Assembly (NCBI RefSeq): GCF_005116445.1
Contig: NZ_SWBQ01000002.1
Location: forward strand, 744,001 to 808,000
DNA: 64,000 nucleotides
Origin: Pedobacter frigoris
Lineage (GTDB): Bacteria; Bacteroidota; Bacteroidia; Sphingobacteriales; Sphingobacteriaceae
Reading direction: 5' to 3'
Shown: piece by piece, positions 15,469 to 24,353 of the stretch
How positions within the stretch are numbered: position 1 is the first letter of the stretch
Layout: each line of letters opens with the position of its first letter
Program-made: the position numbers and the translations under genes
Notes under the pieces: model-generated
Told to the model about the DNA's origin: nothing
What the model saw: only the letters and a program-made list of their open reading frames with translations
The model's database searches: none

Positions 15469-16176
15469 TTATCTCCCGTCTTTGGTATTTCTTAGCTGTT
15501 CTGCCAATAGCACCTTAATTTCATCATCCAATTTAGACAAAGCTTCCTGACTGGTCGCTTCGTAATATCCTCTGATACGTCGTTCTGTATCTAATAACAC
15601 AAACATATTACTATACACGAATCGCATTTCTCCCCGAACCGGCTCCTGTCTGGCATCAATGATCAAACCGTTATTGATTAGGTTATATAGCTGAGTACTG
15701 TCACCGGTAAGAATATCCCATTTACCTGCCTGAGCCGATAATTTCTGAGCAAACTCTGCAATTACCTTAGGTGTATCGTGCACAGGATCTATAGTCAGAC
15801 CAATAAAATTAACAGCCTTATTGTGCGCATATGTCGCATCGAAAGCCTTCATCGCCTTATTTGCAAAACCAACCCCATCGGTAGCACCTTTTGTATAAAA
15901 GACATTTAACACAATTATTTTGCCTTCGTAGCTTTTCCAGGATAAAGTATCACCTTTTTGATTAACCAGTTTAAAATCATTCACATGATGATAAATCGTG
16001 TCAGGGATCATTTTGCCTCTCACAGAGTGAAAAGTCTTTCCTACTTCTTTTTTACCAAAAAAAGGCAGCGGTTTGTACCTATTTTTCCCCTGGTCCTGAA
16101 GTAAATAATATAAAAATCCTGGTACCGCTAATATGGTGACCAGGATTAATACTTTTTTTATTGAAGCTCCCTTCAT
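15469..16176 (-). CDS. SCO1/SenC-family protein lacking the copper ligands
   Basis: A 235-residue thioredoxin-fold protein with an N-terminal membrane anchor (about 7-25). The SCO scaffold is recognisable (GKIIVLNVFYTKGATDG, VNFIGLTIDPVHDTP, FAQKLSAQAGKWDILTGD, MFVLLDTERRIRGYY). In active SCO proteins copper is held by CxxxC and a distal His. Here the CxxxC region reads FYTKGATDGVGF and the His position reads YSNMF; the whole protein contains no cysteine. It cannot be a conventional CuA metallochaperone or thiol reductase. It is nonetheless placed between oxidase subunit IV and DUF420, sharing one nucleotide with the subunit IV stop (TAATG). Confidence 0.82.
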   Translation of the reverse strand: MKGASIKKVLILVTILAVPGFLYYLLQDQGKNRYKPLPFFGKKEVGKTFHSVRGKMIPDTIYHHVNDFKLVNQKGDTLSWKSYEGKIIVLNVFYTKGATDGVGFANKAMKAFDATYAHNKAVNFIGLTIDPVHDTPKVIAEFAQKLSAQAGKWDILTGDSTQLYNLINNGLIIDARQEPVRGEMRFVYSNMFVLLDTERRIRGYYEATSQEALSKLDDEIKVLLAEQLRNTKDGR

Positions 16177-16535
16177 TAAACCAATGGCATATGTAAGTGT
16201 AAATATCCACCTTCAATAAGCATCAGTACAATAAAGTAAATGATAAAAATAAATGAAACTGTTAGAGACAACTGAAGTCCAAGCTTCTCATATTTAAGGT
16301 GCATAAAATAAGCAACAATATAATATGCTTTTAATAATGTTAATGCGATGTAGACAAAGTTACCTATGCCATGAGACATATATCCTTTTGGCAACACCCA
16401 AAGTGCAATGATGAATTCAATTACCGTGATCAGCAATAGAATACCAAATACCTGCCAAATCTTTTTCTTATCTAAACCAGCATGTTCGCCATGCCCGTGA
16501 TCATCGTGTCCGTGTTCTGTATGTATTTCCGACAT
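16176..16535 (-). CDS. Cytochrome c oxidase subunit IV family protein
   Basis: A 119-residue protein with a His-rich N-terminus (HTEHGHDDHGHGEHAG, which may bind metal) and three membrane helices (about 28-50, 58-82, 90-112). It matches the prokaryotic subunit IV family (CtaF/CyoD-like), including the segment LKAYYIVAYFMHLKYE. It completes the aa3 oxidase behind two subunit III genes and begins 18 bp after the second of them. Subunit IV helps to stabilise the CuB site in related oxidases. Confidence 0.88.
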   Translation of the reverse strand: MSEIHTEHGHDDHGHGEHAGLDKKKIWQVFGILLLITVIEFIIALWVLPKGYMSHGIGNFVYIALTLLKAYYIVAYFMHLKYEKLGLQLSLTVSFIFIIYFIVLMLIEGGYLHLHMPLV

Positions 16536-16553
16536 AATATTTTTTTTGAATGA

Positions 16554-17261
16554 TTAAACCAAATAGAAGAATGTAAATACGAATACCCACACTAAATCAA
16601 CAAAGTGCCAGTATAAACCAACTTTCTCTATCATCAGGTAATGTCCGCGTTTTTCAAATGTACCGTTAATAGTCATGCACAAGATGATGATATTAATGAT
16701 CACACCACTAAATACGTGGAATCCGTGGAAACCTGTGATGGTAAAGAATAAGTTTGAAAACTGAAGTGCAGATACAGTAGATACCTCACCTGTAAACAAA
16801 TGTTTCAGTGTTTCCATATCAGGTATTTTACCCCATCCGAAACCTTCATGGAACAAATGAGTCCACTCAGCTGCCTGACAGCCCAAAAACATAAAACCAC
16901 CAATGATAGTAGCAACCATCCACCAGATCACCTCTCTCTTAGAACGTCTGTGGCCAGCTTCTACTGCCAACACCATAGTTACCGAGCTCATGATCAGGAT
17001 AAAGGTCATAATACCCACAAATACTAGTGGATAACCGCCATCTGCTAAGCCTGGAACTGACTGGAAAACCAAATCAGGATCTGGCCATGTAAACTTACTG
17101 AAGCGTTGAGCTCCATAGTAAATCAATAATGACGAAAATGTGAATGCATCAGAAACCAGAAAAAACCACATCATTATTTTGCCGTATTCGACTGACCACG
17201 GCGAGCGGCCTCCACTCCATGGAGTAGTTTTTACCTGATCTAATTGTGATAATGAACTCAT
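16554..17261 (-). CDS. Cytochrome c oxidase subunit III (second copy)
   Basis: A 235-residue protein with about six membrane helices. Typical subunit III segments are KIMMWFFLVSDAFTFSSLL, QAAEWTHLF, FFTITGFHGFHVFSGVIIN and VGLYWHFVDLVWVFVFTFFY. It lies 30 bp downstream of another, shorter subunit III gene. The two are clearly divergent, so this is not a recent duplication. One probably takes the canonical place in the core, while the other may contact alternative complex III. Confidence 0.92.
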   Translation of the reverse strand: MSSLSQLDQVKTTPWSGGRSPWSVEYGKIMMWFFLVSDAFTFSSLLIYYGAQRFSKFTWPDPDLVFQSVPGLADGGYPLVFVGIMTFILIMSSVTMVLAVEAGHRRSKREVIWWMVATIIGGFMFLGCQAAEWTHLFHEGFGWGKIPDMETLKHLFTGEVSTVSALQFSNLFFTITGFHGFHVFSGVIINIIILCMTINGTFEKRGHYLMIEKVGLYWHFVDLVWVFVFTFFYLV

Positions 17262-17291
17262 TTTGTAAATAGTAATAGTTTGTTAAAAAAT

Positions 17292-17882
17292 CTAACTGTT
17301 CAAAAGTAAAAAAACATACAGATATATCCATAATATATCTATAAAATGCCAAAATATAGAAGCGATTTCCATCCGGTATTTCCGCTGCTCTAAAGACATC
17401 TCTTTATAAGTGCCCACAAAGGCATTCAATACAATACATAAACCTGCAAAAATGTGCAATAAATGGAATCCGGATACGATATATATCAGTGATATCGCTG
17501 CATTATTATTAGTCAATACTGCACCCGTATTGACCATACTTTTCCATGCATCAAATTGCACATAACCAAAAGCGACCCCCAAAACCATCGTAGCCAGGAG
17601 AAAAATCCTTGATAAACTAATATCTCCCTTTCTAAGACCTCTTGCAGCCAGGAAAAGACAAACACTGCTCGCCAGTATAATTCCTGTACTGTACATGAAT
17701 GCATCTGGCAGTACCAAACCATGACCTTTCCCTTTCGACGCAGCAAAAACAATGTAAAAGCTCGTCCAGCCACCGAACATAATTGTAGATGAAACTACAA
17801 AAAGCCACATAATAAACTTCTTAGGCTTGGTATCCTCTCCAGCGTCTACATTTATATCTTGTTTATTTAATGTATGTACCAT
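17292..17882 (-). CDS. Cytochrome c oxidase subunit III family protein (short copy)
   Basis: A 196-residue protein with five membrane helices and the family segments KKFIMWLFVVSSTIMFGGWT, YIVSGFHLLHIFAGLCIV and IASIFWHFIDILWIYLYVF. It begins 6 nt after the heme o synthase stop and lies 30 bp before the longer subunit III gene. Such five-helix subunit III proteins are usual in Bacteroidetes oxidase operons alongside a longer copy. Confidence 0.9.
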   Translation of the reverse strand: MVHTLNKQDINVDAGEDTKPKKFIMWLFVVSSTIMFGGWTSFYIVFAASKGKGHGLVLPDAFMYSTGIILASSVCLFLAARGLRKGDISLSRIFLLATMVLGVAFGYVQFDAWKSMVNTGAVLTNNNAAISLIYIVSGFHLLHIFAGLCIVLNAFVGTYKEMSLEQRKYRMEIASIFWHFIDILWIYLYVFLLLNS

Positions 17883-17888
17883 TTTAAT

Positions 17889-18770
17889 CTATTTAGCAAT
17901 GAAATCAAATAATAAAACCAGTTGAACTAACGGAAGATAAAAGAATGAGCAAAACATTACTTTTCTTGCACTCGCCAAATCCATATTTATCCACATCTTA
18001 AACGCCAGCCAGGCAAATACCAATCCTGCCAACAATGATACCCCGGCTATATAATAACCGCCAAACCCATAAAAAGTAGGTAGCAAACTTACAGGAATTA
18101 AGATCAACGTGCTTAAAAACGTAATAAAAGCACTGATTTTGTCTCTCTTAGTGGTGGGTAGCAACCTGAATCCAGCTTTTTTATAATCATCGTCCAGTAC
18201 CCAGGCAATTGACCAGAAGTGTGGAAACTGCCAGACAAACTGAACCAAAAACAATATCACAGCAATACCGTCGATTCTTCCATGTGCCGCAACATATCCG
18301 ATAAGCGGGGGTAATGCACCCGGAATAGCGCCAACAAATACTGCAATTGGACTTTTACGTTTCAATGGTGTATAAGCAAAAGCATATAAGAAGATGGAAA
18401 AAACAGACAACAACCCAGTCTCTATATTCAACTTACCTAAGAGCCAGGTACCCAGCATACCCATAACCAATCCGGAAACAAGCCCCTGACCGGTGGTCAT
18501 GTGGCCGGCAGGCATCGGACGGTCTTTAGTACGGGTCATCAGCTTATCCAGATCTACCTCAATTACTTCATTGAAGCAATTGGCAGCAGAAGTCACCAAA
18601 AACCCTCCAACGATTAGTATCAGCCAGTTTATCCAGTCTATTCCTGGCGCTTCTCCCCCTCCGATGGAAACCTTCGATCCAATCAGAAAAGTAACCGACG
18701 CAGAAAACACAACCAGAAACGTTAGTCTGAATTTTATGAGCTTAGAGAAATCTGCTAAAAACTGTTTCAA
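17889..18770 (-). CDS. cyoE: Heme o synthase (protoheme IX farnesyltransferase)
   Basis: A 293-residue UbiA-family membrane enzyme that adds a farnesyl group to heme b to make heme o, the precursor of heme a. The first Asp motif is in NCFNEVIEVDLDKLMTRTKD followed by RPMPAG; the second region is QFPHFWSIAWVLDDDYKKAG. Length and motif spacing match CtaB/CyoE. It follows ctaA by 11 bp, so the two heme-modifying enzymes are cotranscribed inside the oxidase cluster. In contrast to the UbiA-like gene at 4426-5316, both Asp motifs are intact. Confidence 0.95.
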   Translation of the reverse strand: MKQFLADFSKLIKFRLTFLVVFSASVTFLIGSKVSIGGGEAPGIDWINWLILIVGGFLVTSAANCFNEVIEVDLDKLMTRTKDRPMPAGHMTTGQGLVSGLVMGMLGTWLLGKLNIETGLLSVFSIFLYAFAYTPLKRKSPIAVFVGAIPGALPPLIGYVAAHGRIDGIAVILFLVQFVWQFPHFWSIAWVLDDDYKKAGFRLLPTTKRDKISAFITFLSTLILIPVSLLPTFYGFGGYYIAGVSLLAGLVFAWLAFKMWINMDLASARKVMFCSFFYLPLVQLVLLFDFIAK

Positions 18771-18781
18771 ATTATATACGA

Positions 18782-19846
18782 TTAATGTCCCTGATGATAA
18801 GTATCTGTTCTGTAAACCAGCAAATACAGATAATATTGTAAACTAAACAACAGGGTAGAAAATAAAATATGTAATGCCTGTGCGTATGGAGGCAGTGCAA
18901 AGTTAGACAATAATAACCCGGTTACAATCTGAATGATCAATGTAATTGCGATCCCGTTAGCGACCATCAAAGCCGTTGCCTTCCCACTAAATCTATCTTT
19001 TACCAATTTGTAGATGATGATGTTTAATATCAGCACAAACATCGCCAGATCCCTGTGATATGAAAAAGTTTTACCAACCATCTCAACCCATTTTGCCCGA
19101 CCAGTATATTGAAGGTTTTTCGCAATTGCGTCAATAGCCTCCCGAACTTCCGTTCCTAAAACGATCTGAAAGACACTTCCTAAAATAGCAACAAAAATAA
19201 TTACTTTCAGCCAGTTTACCTTCGCCATAACTACTGTAGTTTGCCTATGTAGCTGCTGAGTATAATTATAGGTATATACCAGGATCGCCAGAATTACAAG
19301 TGCAAGAAGCATATGAACCGTAACTATCCATGGCATTAGATTGGTAGAAACTACAATAGATCCCAGCCATGCCTGAAACCCAACTATGATTAAATTTGCA
19401 AAACTCAATACCACCACCCGCTTTGCTGATCTTACATAAGCAAAAGAATAGACCACCAGTCCCAATAAAAGAAAACCTGTTATTGCACCCATTAGTCTGT
19501 TGATGTATTCCGTCCAGGTCTTGGCCACATTGAAAGTCTCCGGAAGCAGTATAGATTCATCATGCCTGATACTATCTGCCAAATGAGCTTTGCCCATCCT
19601 TTCCAGCGTCTTCGCAAAACGTTCATTTTTCGCTACACGCTCTGAAACATACTTTTCTTTATAATCAGCAGGAAGTTGAGAAGCATGGGTCGGGGGAATA
19701 TATTGATCAAAACACTTAGGCCAATCCGGACATCCCATACCAGAACCAGTACTACGTACGATTCCCCCTGCCAATATCAGCAATAAGGTAACAACTATAG
19801 TAATGAGGTTTAGCCTGATAAATCTCTTTTCAGATTTAGGAACCAT
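18782..19846 (-). CDS. ctaA: Heme A synthase (CtaA/COX15)
   Basis: A 354-residue protein with eight predicted membrane helices. It oxidises the C8 methyl of heme o to a formyl group. Diagnostic parts are LILAGGIVRSTGSGMGCPDW with the cysteine pair CPDWPKC, EYINRLMGAITG (heme His replaced by Asn in the bacterial pattern EYxxR), TVHMLLALVILA and SYHRDLAMFVL. It contains the long first periplasmic loop seen in COX15-type members. It is separated from coxA by an 85-bp gap that holds a terminator-like hairpin, so it may also have its own promoter. Confidence 0.93.
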   Translation of the reverse strand: MVPKSEKRFIRLNLITIVVTLLLILAGGIVRSTGSGMGCPDWPKCFDQYIPPTHASQLPADYKEKYVSERVAKNERFAKTLERMGKAHLADSIRHDESILLPETFNVAKTWTEYINRLMGAITGFLLLGLVVYSFAYVRSAKRVVVLSFANLIIVGFQAWLGSIVVSTNLMPWIVTVHMLLALVILAILVYTYNYTQQLHRQTTVVMAKVNWLKVIIFVAILGSVFQIVLGTEVREAIDAIAKNLQYTGRAKWVEMVGKTFSYHRDLAMFVLILNIIIYKLVKDRFSGKATALMVANGIAITLIIQIVTGLLLSNFALPPYAQALHILFSTLLFSLQYYLYLLVYRTDTYHQGH

Positions 19847-19862
19847 GGTGTGTATTTGAGTT

Positions 19863-19914
19863 AAAAAAAATGAGGTATCTGTTGTAAGTACTTACCTACT
19901 GCAGATACCCCATT
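19863..19914 (-). terminator. Terminator-like hairpin between coxA and ctaA
   Basis: On the minus strand a 13-nt arm AATGGGGTATCTG pairs, with one mismatch, with CAGATACCTCATT, and is followed by a run of eight T. The loop contains its own palindrome (GTAAGTACTTAC). It lies just after the coxA stop, so it should reduce transcription into ctaA, cyoE and the subunit III genes. Confidence 0.7.
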
Positions 19915-19931
19915 CTATTATAAACTATGAA

Positions 19932-21824
19932 TTAGTCTAATTTTTCTGTATCGTCAGCAGCTTTATTATTTGCTTCCCATTCTCTTTGGATGCGTTCTGA
20001 TTCTACATCACCTTCAAAATCATGAGGCATATTAGAACTCATCGTCTGAGAGAAAGGTACAGTCTGTGGAATAAAGTCTTCTTCAGCACCTGGCTTGCTA
20101 TAGTCATATGGCCAACGGTATACTGTAGGGATCTCTCCCGGCCAGTTACCATGCAAGTGTTCTACAGGAGTAGTCCACTCCAATGTATTTGCTCCCCAAG
20201 GATTTTGCGGCGCTTTCTTGCCTCTGAAAATCGAATAGAAGAAGTTCCATAAGAAAGCTACCTGAGCTAATGCTCCGAATATAGCTGCCCATGTTACGAA
20301 TACGTTTACTGTTAACCATTTCTGCATGAACTCAAATTCAGTAAATGCATAGTAGCGGCGAGGTACACCATCAAGTCCTAAGAAGTGTAATGGGAAGAAT
20401 ACCAGGTAAGCCGCAATAAATGTCAACCAAAAATGCAGATAACCCAATTTGCTACTCATCATTCTTCCGAACATTTTAGGGAACCAATGATAAACACCCG
20501 CAAGCATACCAAATATTGCCGCAGATCCCATTACAAGGTGGAAGTGGGCAACAACAAAGTAAGTATCATGTAAGTTAATATCCAATGAAGCATTTCCTAA
20601 GAAGATACCGGTCAAACCACCAGAGATAAAGAAAGATACCAAACCAATTGCAAAAAGCATCGCAGGTGTAAATTTGATATTACCCCTCCATAATGTAGCC
20701 AGGTAGTTAAAAGTCTTAACTGCTGAAGGTACAGCAATGATCAAAGTAGTGATCATAAACACACCACCTAATAGCGGGTTCATACCCGTTACAAACATGT
20801 GGTGACCCCATACAATAAACGAAAGTATAGTGATACCGATCAATGAATAAATCATTGCATGGTAACCGAAGATCGGTTTTCTTGAGTTTACAGAGATTAC
20901 CTCAGACGAGATACCCAATGCAGGCATAATTACTATATATACCTCTGGGTGACCAAGGAACCAGAATAAGTGTTGCCATAAAATTGGCGACCCACCTTCA
21001 TTAGGCAATACCTGAGTACCCATAACGATGTCAGACAAGTAGAAACTTGTTCCAAAACTACGGTCGAAGATCAATAATACCACACCTGCTACAAGAACAG
21101 GGAATGATAATATACCCAAAATAGCTGTCAGGAAGAATGCCCAGATTGTCAATGGCATTTTCCATAAATCCATACCTTTTGTACGCATGTTCAATACAGT
21201 ACTCACATAGTTGATACCACCCATCAAAGATGATGCAACGAAGAGAACCATACTGATCAACCACATGGTCATACCCAAACCTGAACCGCTAATTGCCGTA
21301 GGCAAAGCAGATAAAGGAGGATATACAGTCCATCCCGCACTTGCCGGACCAGTCTGAATAAAGAATGAGCCCATCATGATCACACAAGCCGTAAAGAAGA
21401 ACCAGTATGAAAGCATGTTAAGGAATGGCGATGCCATATCTCTTGCACCCAACTGAAGAGGGATCAATAAGTTACTGAACGTACCACTCAAACCTGCAGT
21501 CAATACAAAGAATACCATAATGGTACCGTGTATCGTCACCAAAGCCAGATAAAAGTCAGGTTTAATCCTTCCTCCCTCAGCCCATTTTCCTAAAAATGTC
21601 TCCAGGATAGGGAAGCTTTTGTCTGGCCAAGCCAATTGTAAACGGAACAATATGGATAAGCCCATTGCTATTACAGCCATGATAATACCAGTTATCAGGA
21701 ACTGCTTTGCGATCATCTTGTGATCCTGGCTAAAGATGTACTTCGTTAAAAAAGTCTCTTTGTGATGTCCATGATCATCATGGCTATCGTGGTTATGTGT
21801 ATCGTGTAATGATATAGTTGACAT
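19932..21824 (-). CDS. coxA: Cytochrome c oxidase subunit I (aa3-type)
   Basis: A 630-residue catalytic subunit with twelve core membrane helices, after a His-rich N-terminus. Heme a/a3 and CuB ligands are visible: LVTIHGTIMVFF, LFWFLGHPEVYIVIMPALG (CuB His, cross-linked Tyr, and the Glu of type A1 oxidases), WGHHMFVTG (His pair) and TYFVVAHFHLVMGSA (heme a3 and a His). This assigns it to type A1 heme-copper oxidases. It follows coxB by 20 bp and is followed by a terminator-like hairpin. The acidic C-terminal tail (about 590-630) extends past the family core. Confidence 0.97.
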   Translation of the reverse strand: MSTISLHDTHNHDSHDDHGHHKETFLTKYIFSQDHKMIAKQFLITGIIMAVIAMGLSILFRLQLAWPDKSFPILETFLGKWAEGGRIKPDFYLALVTIHGTIMVFFVLTAGLSGTFSNLLIPLQLGARDMASPFLNMLSYWFFFTACVIMMGSFFIQTGPASAGWTVYPPLSALPTAISGSGLGMTMWLISMVLFVASSLMGGINYVSTVLNMRTKGMDLWKMPLTIWAFFLTAILGILSFPVLVAGVVLLIFDRSFGTSFYLSDIVMGTQVLPNEGGSPILWQHLFWFLGHPEVYIVIMPALGISSEVISVNSRKPIFGYHAMIYSLIGITILSFIVWGHHMFVTGMNPLLGGVFMITTLIIAVPSAVKTFNYLATLWRGNIKFTPAMLFAIGLVSFFISGGLTGIFLGNASLDINLHDTYFVVAHFHLVMGSAAIFGMLAGVYHWFPKMFGRMMSSKLGYLHFWLTFIAAYLVFFPLHFLGLDGVPRRYYAFTEFEFMQKWLTVNVFVTWAAIFGALAQVAFLWNFFYSIFRGKKAPQNPWGANTLEWTTPVEHLHGNWPGEIPTVYRWPYDYSKPGAEEDFIPQTVPFSQTMSSNMPHDFEGDVESERIQREWEANNKAADDTEKLD

Positions 21825-21844
21825 AATGTGCTATTCCAGTATTA

Positions 21845-23065
21845 TTATTTTTTTAAAGCTATTTGATTTGTCTTAACTGCAGAAGTATCTTTTGCTGCTG
21901 TATCGGCTGGTGCTGTTGCAGGAGCAGCAGTTACAGGCATGTTAAATTGCTTTCTCAAATCGTCAGTTAAATATGTTGGCAGCTGTGCAACCCAGGTATC
22001 ATATTCCTGTTGCGAAACAACTCTTACTTTTCTCTGCATTTTGTAGTGACCTTCACCGCAGATTTTAGCACAAAGGAACAAATATTCAAACTTAGGATCA
22101 TTTGTCTTAGTCTTCATCTCCTCTGTGGTGATGGTAGGCGTAAATTCAAAATAAGAAGTCATACCAGGTACGGTATTCAATTGTACTCTGAAGTGAGGCA
22201 TATAAAAACTATGCAAAACATCTTTACTGGTCAGGATCAAACGAACTGGCTTATTCACAGGAATTACCATTTCCTCAGCAAGTTGATCATCTAATGTATT
22301 CTTGTCTTTAAAGTCGATACCCAAAGCATTTTCAGAAGTGATCAGTTTGTAGTTTTTCACTCCTACCACACCATCAGCACCTGCATAGCGGATAGCCCAT
22401 GCAAACTGAGATGAAGTGATCTCAATGCTCAATGGCTTGTTATTAGGATCAGGAATTTTATAGAATATTGATCTCCAGGTAAGGAAACCCATCAGTACCA
22501 ATACTGTTAACACAACAGCAGGAATGATTGTCCAAAGACGCTCTAATGCATTGTTGTGTGGGTAGTAGTAAGCTTTTCTTTTACCAGTATATCTGTAAAC
22601 ATAAGCAAAGGCAAATAGCACAATGTGCGTCAGGATAAATACGATTGTCGTGATGATCAATGTGATGTTGAACATCTGGTCAATTTTCTTACCATGCTCA
22701 GATGCTGCTTCAGGCAGGATCATGTTACCATGTACTGTATACTCCCAGTAAACACCATACAAACCTACAATAAGGAATAATGCAAAAAGTACTCCGTTTA
22801 CTGTATCCCAGTTGATTCCTTTTGGTTTGTCCTGAGCCTCACGGGTCAATTCATATACCTTTAGTGCTTTACCTATGATTGCGATGAACAAGCAAAGCAG
22901 TAAGAATGCCATGGTGTAAAAAATCACCGATTTATAAACCGGCCCCATGTCAACTGGTTTCGCAGCGGCAGCTTCCTGTGCAAATGCACTTGTACTTGCA
23001 AACGCAGTTACAATCACTGCTAGTGCCGCTATTGTTTTATTACTTATAAATTTTCTTAAACTCAT
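21845..23065 (-). CDS. coxB: Cytochrome c oxidase subunit II
   Basis: A 406-residue subunit. A signal peptide (cleaved near ASTSAFAQ) is followed by an extra hydrophobic segment (about 45-66), another (about 90-108), and the two standard helices (about 132-156 and 178-196). The CuA cupredoxin domain has VLHSFYMPHF (H285) and CAKICGEGHYKM (C332, C336, H340, M343). No cytochrome c domain is fused, so electrons must come from a separate c-type heme, most likely ActE or the N-terminal ActA domain. The Ala/Pro-rich tail is low complexity. It follows actF by 62 bp in the same operon. Confidence 0.95.
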   Translation of the reverse strand: MSLRKFISNKTIAALAVIVTAFASTSAFAQEAAAAKPVDMGPVYKSVIFYTMAFLLLCLFIAIIGKALKVYELTREAQDKPKGINWDTVNGVLFALFLIVGLYGVYWEYTVHGNMILPEAASEHGKKIDQMFNITLIITTIVFILTHIVLFAFAYVYRYTGKRKAYYYPHNNALERLWTIIPAVVLTVLVLMGFLTWRSIFYKIPDPNNKPLSIEITSSQFAWAIRYAGADGVVGVKNYKLITSENALGIDFKDKNTLDDQLAEEMVIPVNKPVRLILTSKDVLHSFYMPHFRVQLNTVPGMTSYFEFTPTITTEEMKTKTNDPKFEYLFLCAKICGEGHYKMQRKVRVVSQQEYDTWVAQLPTYLTDDLRKQFNMPVTAAPATAPADTAAKDTSAVKTNQIALKK

Positions 23066-23127
23066 TTCCTTAAAAGTAGTAACACTGTACTTCTACTATA
23101 CTATTATTTATTTATGCTATCCACCAA

Positions 23128-24339
23128 TTACAAGTGGTGATTTAAACTCTCTTGTAAAAACGGATGGTTCTTTGCAATCAAAGGCTTTTTACTCAACGCA
23201 TTTAATACGGTAAAGGTAAACAATCCTACAAAACCAATGGCCGTACCGATTTCAATATATCCAAACTTATGGTGTTCTTCAACAGTTCCCGGCATGATCA
23301 TTTGATAATAATCAACCCAGTGACCGCACAATACAATAATAGATACGGTTAACAATATATTCTCTTGTCTTTTGTTATCTCTGTCCATCAACAGCAATAC
23401 CGGAGACAGGAAGTTAAGTATCAGGTTCAAATAAAACCAGAACTCATAGTGCTCAAATCTTTTGTAAAAATAAACAGTCTCTTCAGGTATGTTCGCATAG
23501 TAGATCAGCATAAACTGAGCAAACCAAACGTAAGTCCAGAAGATAGAGAATCCGAAGATAAACTGTCCCAAGTTGTGAAGGTGACTATTATTTACCCAGC
23601 TCATGTAACCTGATTTTCTCAAAAGAATGATGATGATAGCAATAGTAGCCAAACTGCTCACCCACATTGCAGCGAAGTTATACCATCCAAACATGGTAGA
23701 GAACCAGTGTGCCTCTAAGGACATCACGGTATCAAAAGCAAAGATTGGAGTAGTGAATCCGTAGATTACTAAAAATATACATGAGTATTTAAAGCTCTTT
23801 CTGTAAGAGTTTAACCCTCCTTCTAAATCTTCGTTATTAGACAATTTAGCAAGTAATACAGCAAATATGCAGTACACTCCTAAAAAGATCACCTGACGTG
23901 CCATAAAGAAAGGCACATTTAAAAATGCAGATTTACCATCGATTAGTTTATCATAATTCGCGCTGTTCTGGTCAGTAAGACCATCTGCATGCCAGTGATG
24001 ATATAAGTTGTGTGTGTATAAACCAAGTCCTATGACAGCGATTAAAATCACTACTGCAATTGGTAATGTCTTTGCCATAGCCTGAGGTACGCGTAGTATT
24101 GAAGCAGACCATCCTGCCTGTGCTACGAACTGAACGGCTAAAAAGAATGCGCCGGACATACAAACACAAGCGAAGTAATAAGCCATTAGCAACAGGTTAG
24201 CAAAAGTACGCTCATGCGCCCCTTGAACAAAGCCTAAAACTATAGCTACAATCCCTACTACGATAGCGACGATGCTTAAAGTTTTTGCTTTACCTGTAAA
24301 CTCAAACTGCTCAGTTAAATTATAATTATGAGTTCCCAT
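23128..24339 (-). CDS. actF: Alternative complex III subunit ActF
   Basis: A 403-residue membrane protein with about ten helices, homologous to ActC/NrfD-like subunits but lacking the full quinol site. Recognised segments include NLLMAYYFACVCMSGAFFLA, YGFTTPIFAFDTVMSLEAHW, STMFGWYNFAAMW and FWTYVWFAQFMLIYYANIPEE. In alternative complex III, ActF and ActC span the membrane and may translocate protons. It follows actE by 14 bp and precedes coxB, the order expected for an ACIII-aa3 supercomplex operon. Confidence 0.92.
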   Translation of the reverse strand: MGTHNYNLTEQFEFTGKAKTLSIVAIVVGIVAIVLGFVQGAHERTFANLLLMAYYFACVCMSGAFFLAVQFVAQAGWSASILRVPQAMAKTLPIAVVILIAVIGLGLYTHNLYHHWHADGLTDQNSANYDKLIDGKSAFLNVPFFMARQVIFLGVYCIFAVLLAKLSNNEDLEGGLNSYRKSFKYSCIFLVIYGFTTPIFAFDTVMSLEAHWFSTMFGWYNFAAMWVSSLATIAIIIILLRKSGYMSWVNNSHLHNLGQFIFGFSIFWTYVWFAQFMLIYYANIPEETVYFYKRFEHYEFWFYLNLILNFLSPVLLLMDRDNKRQENILLTVSIIVLCGHWVDYYQMIMPGTVEEHHKFGYIEIGTAIGFVGLFTFTVLNALSKKPLIAKNHPFLQESLNHHL

Positions 24340-24353
24340 TTATTTCTTCTTTA

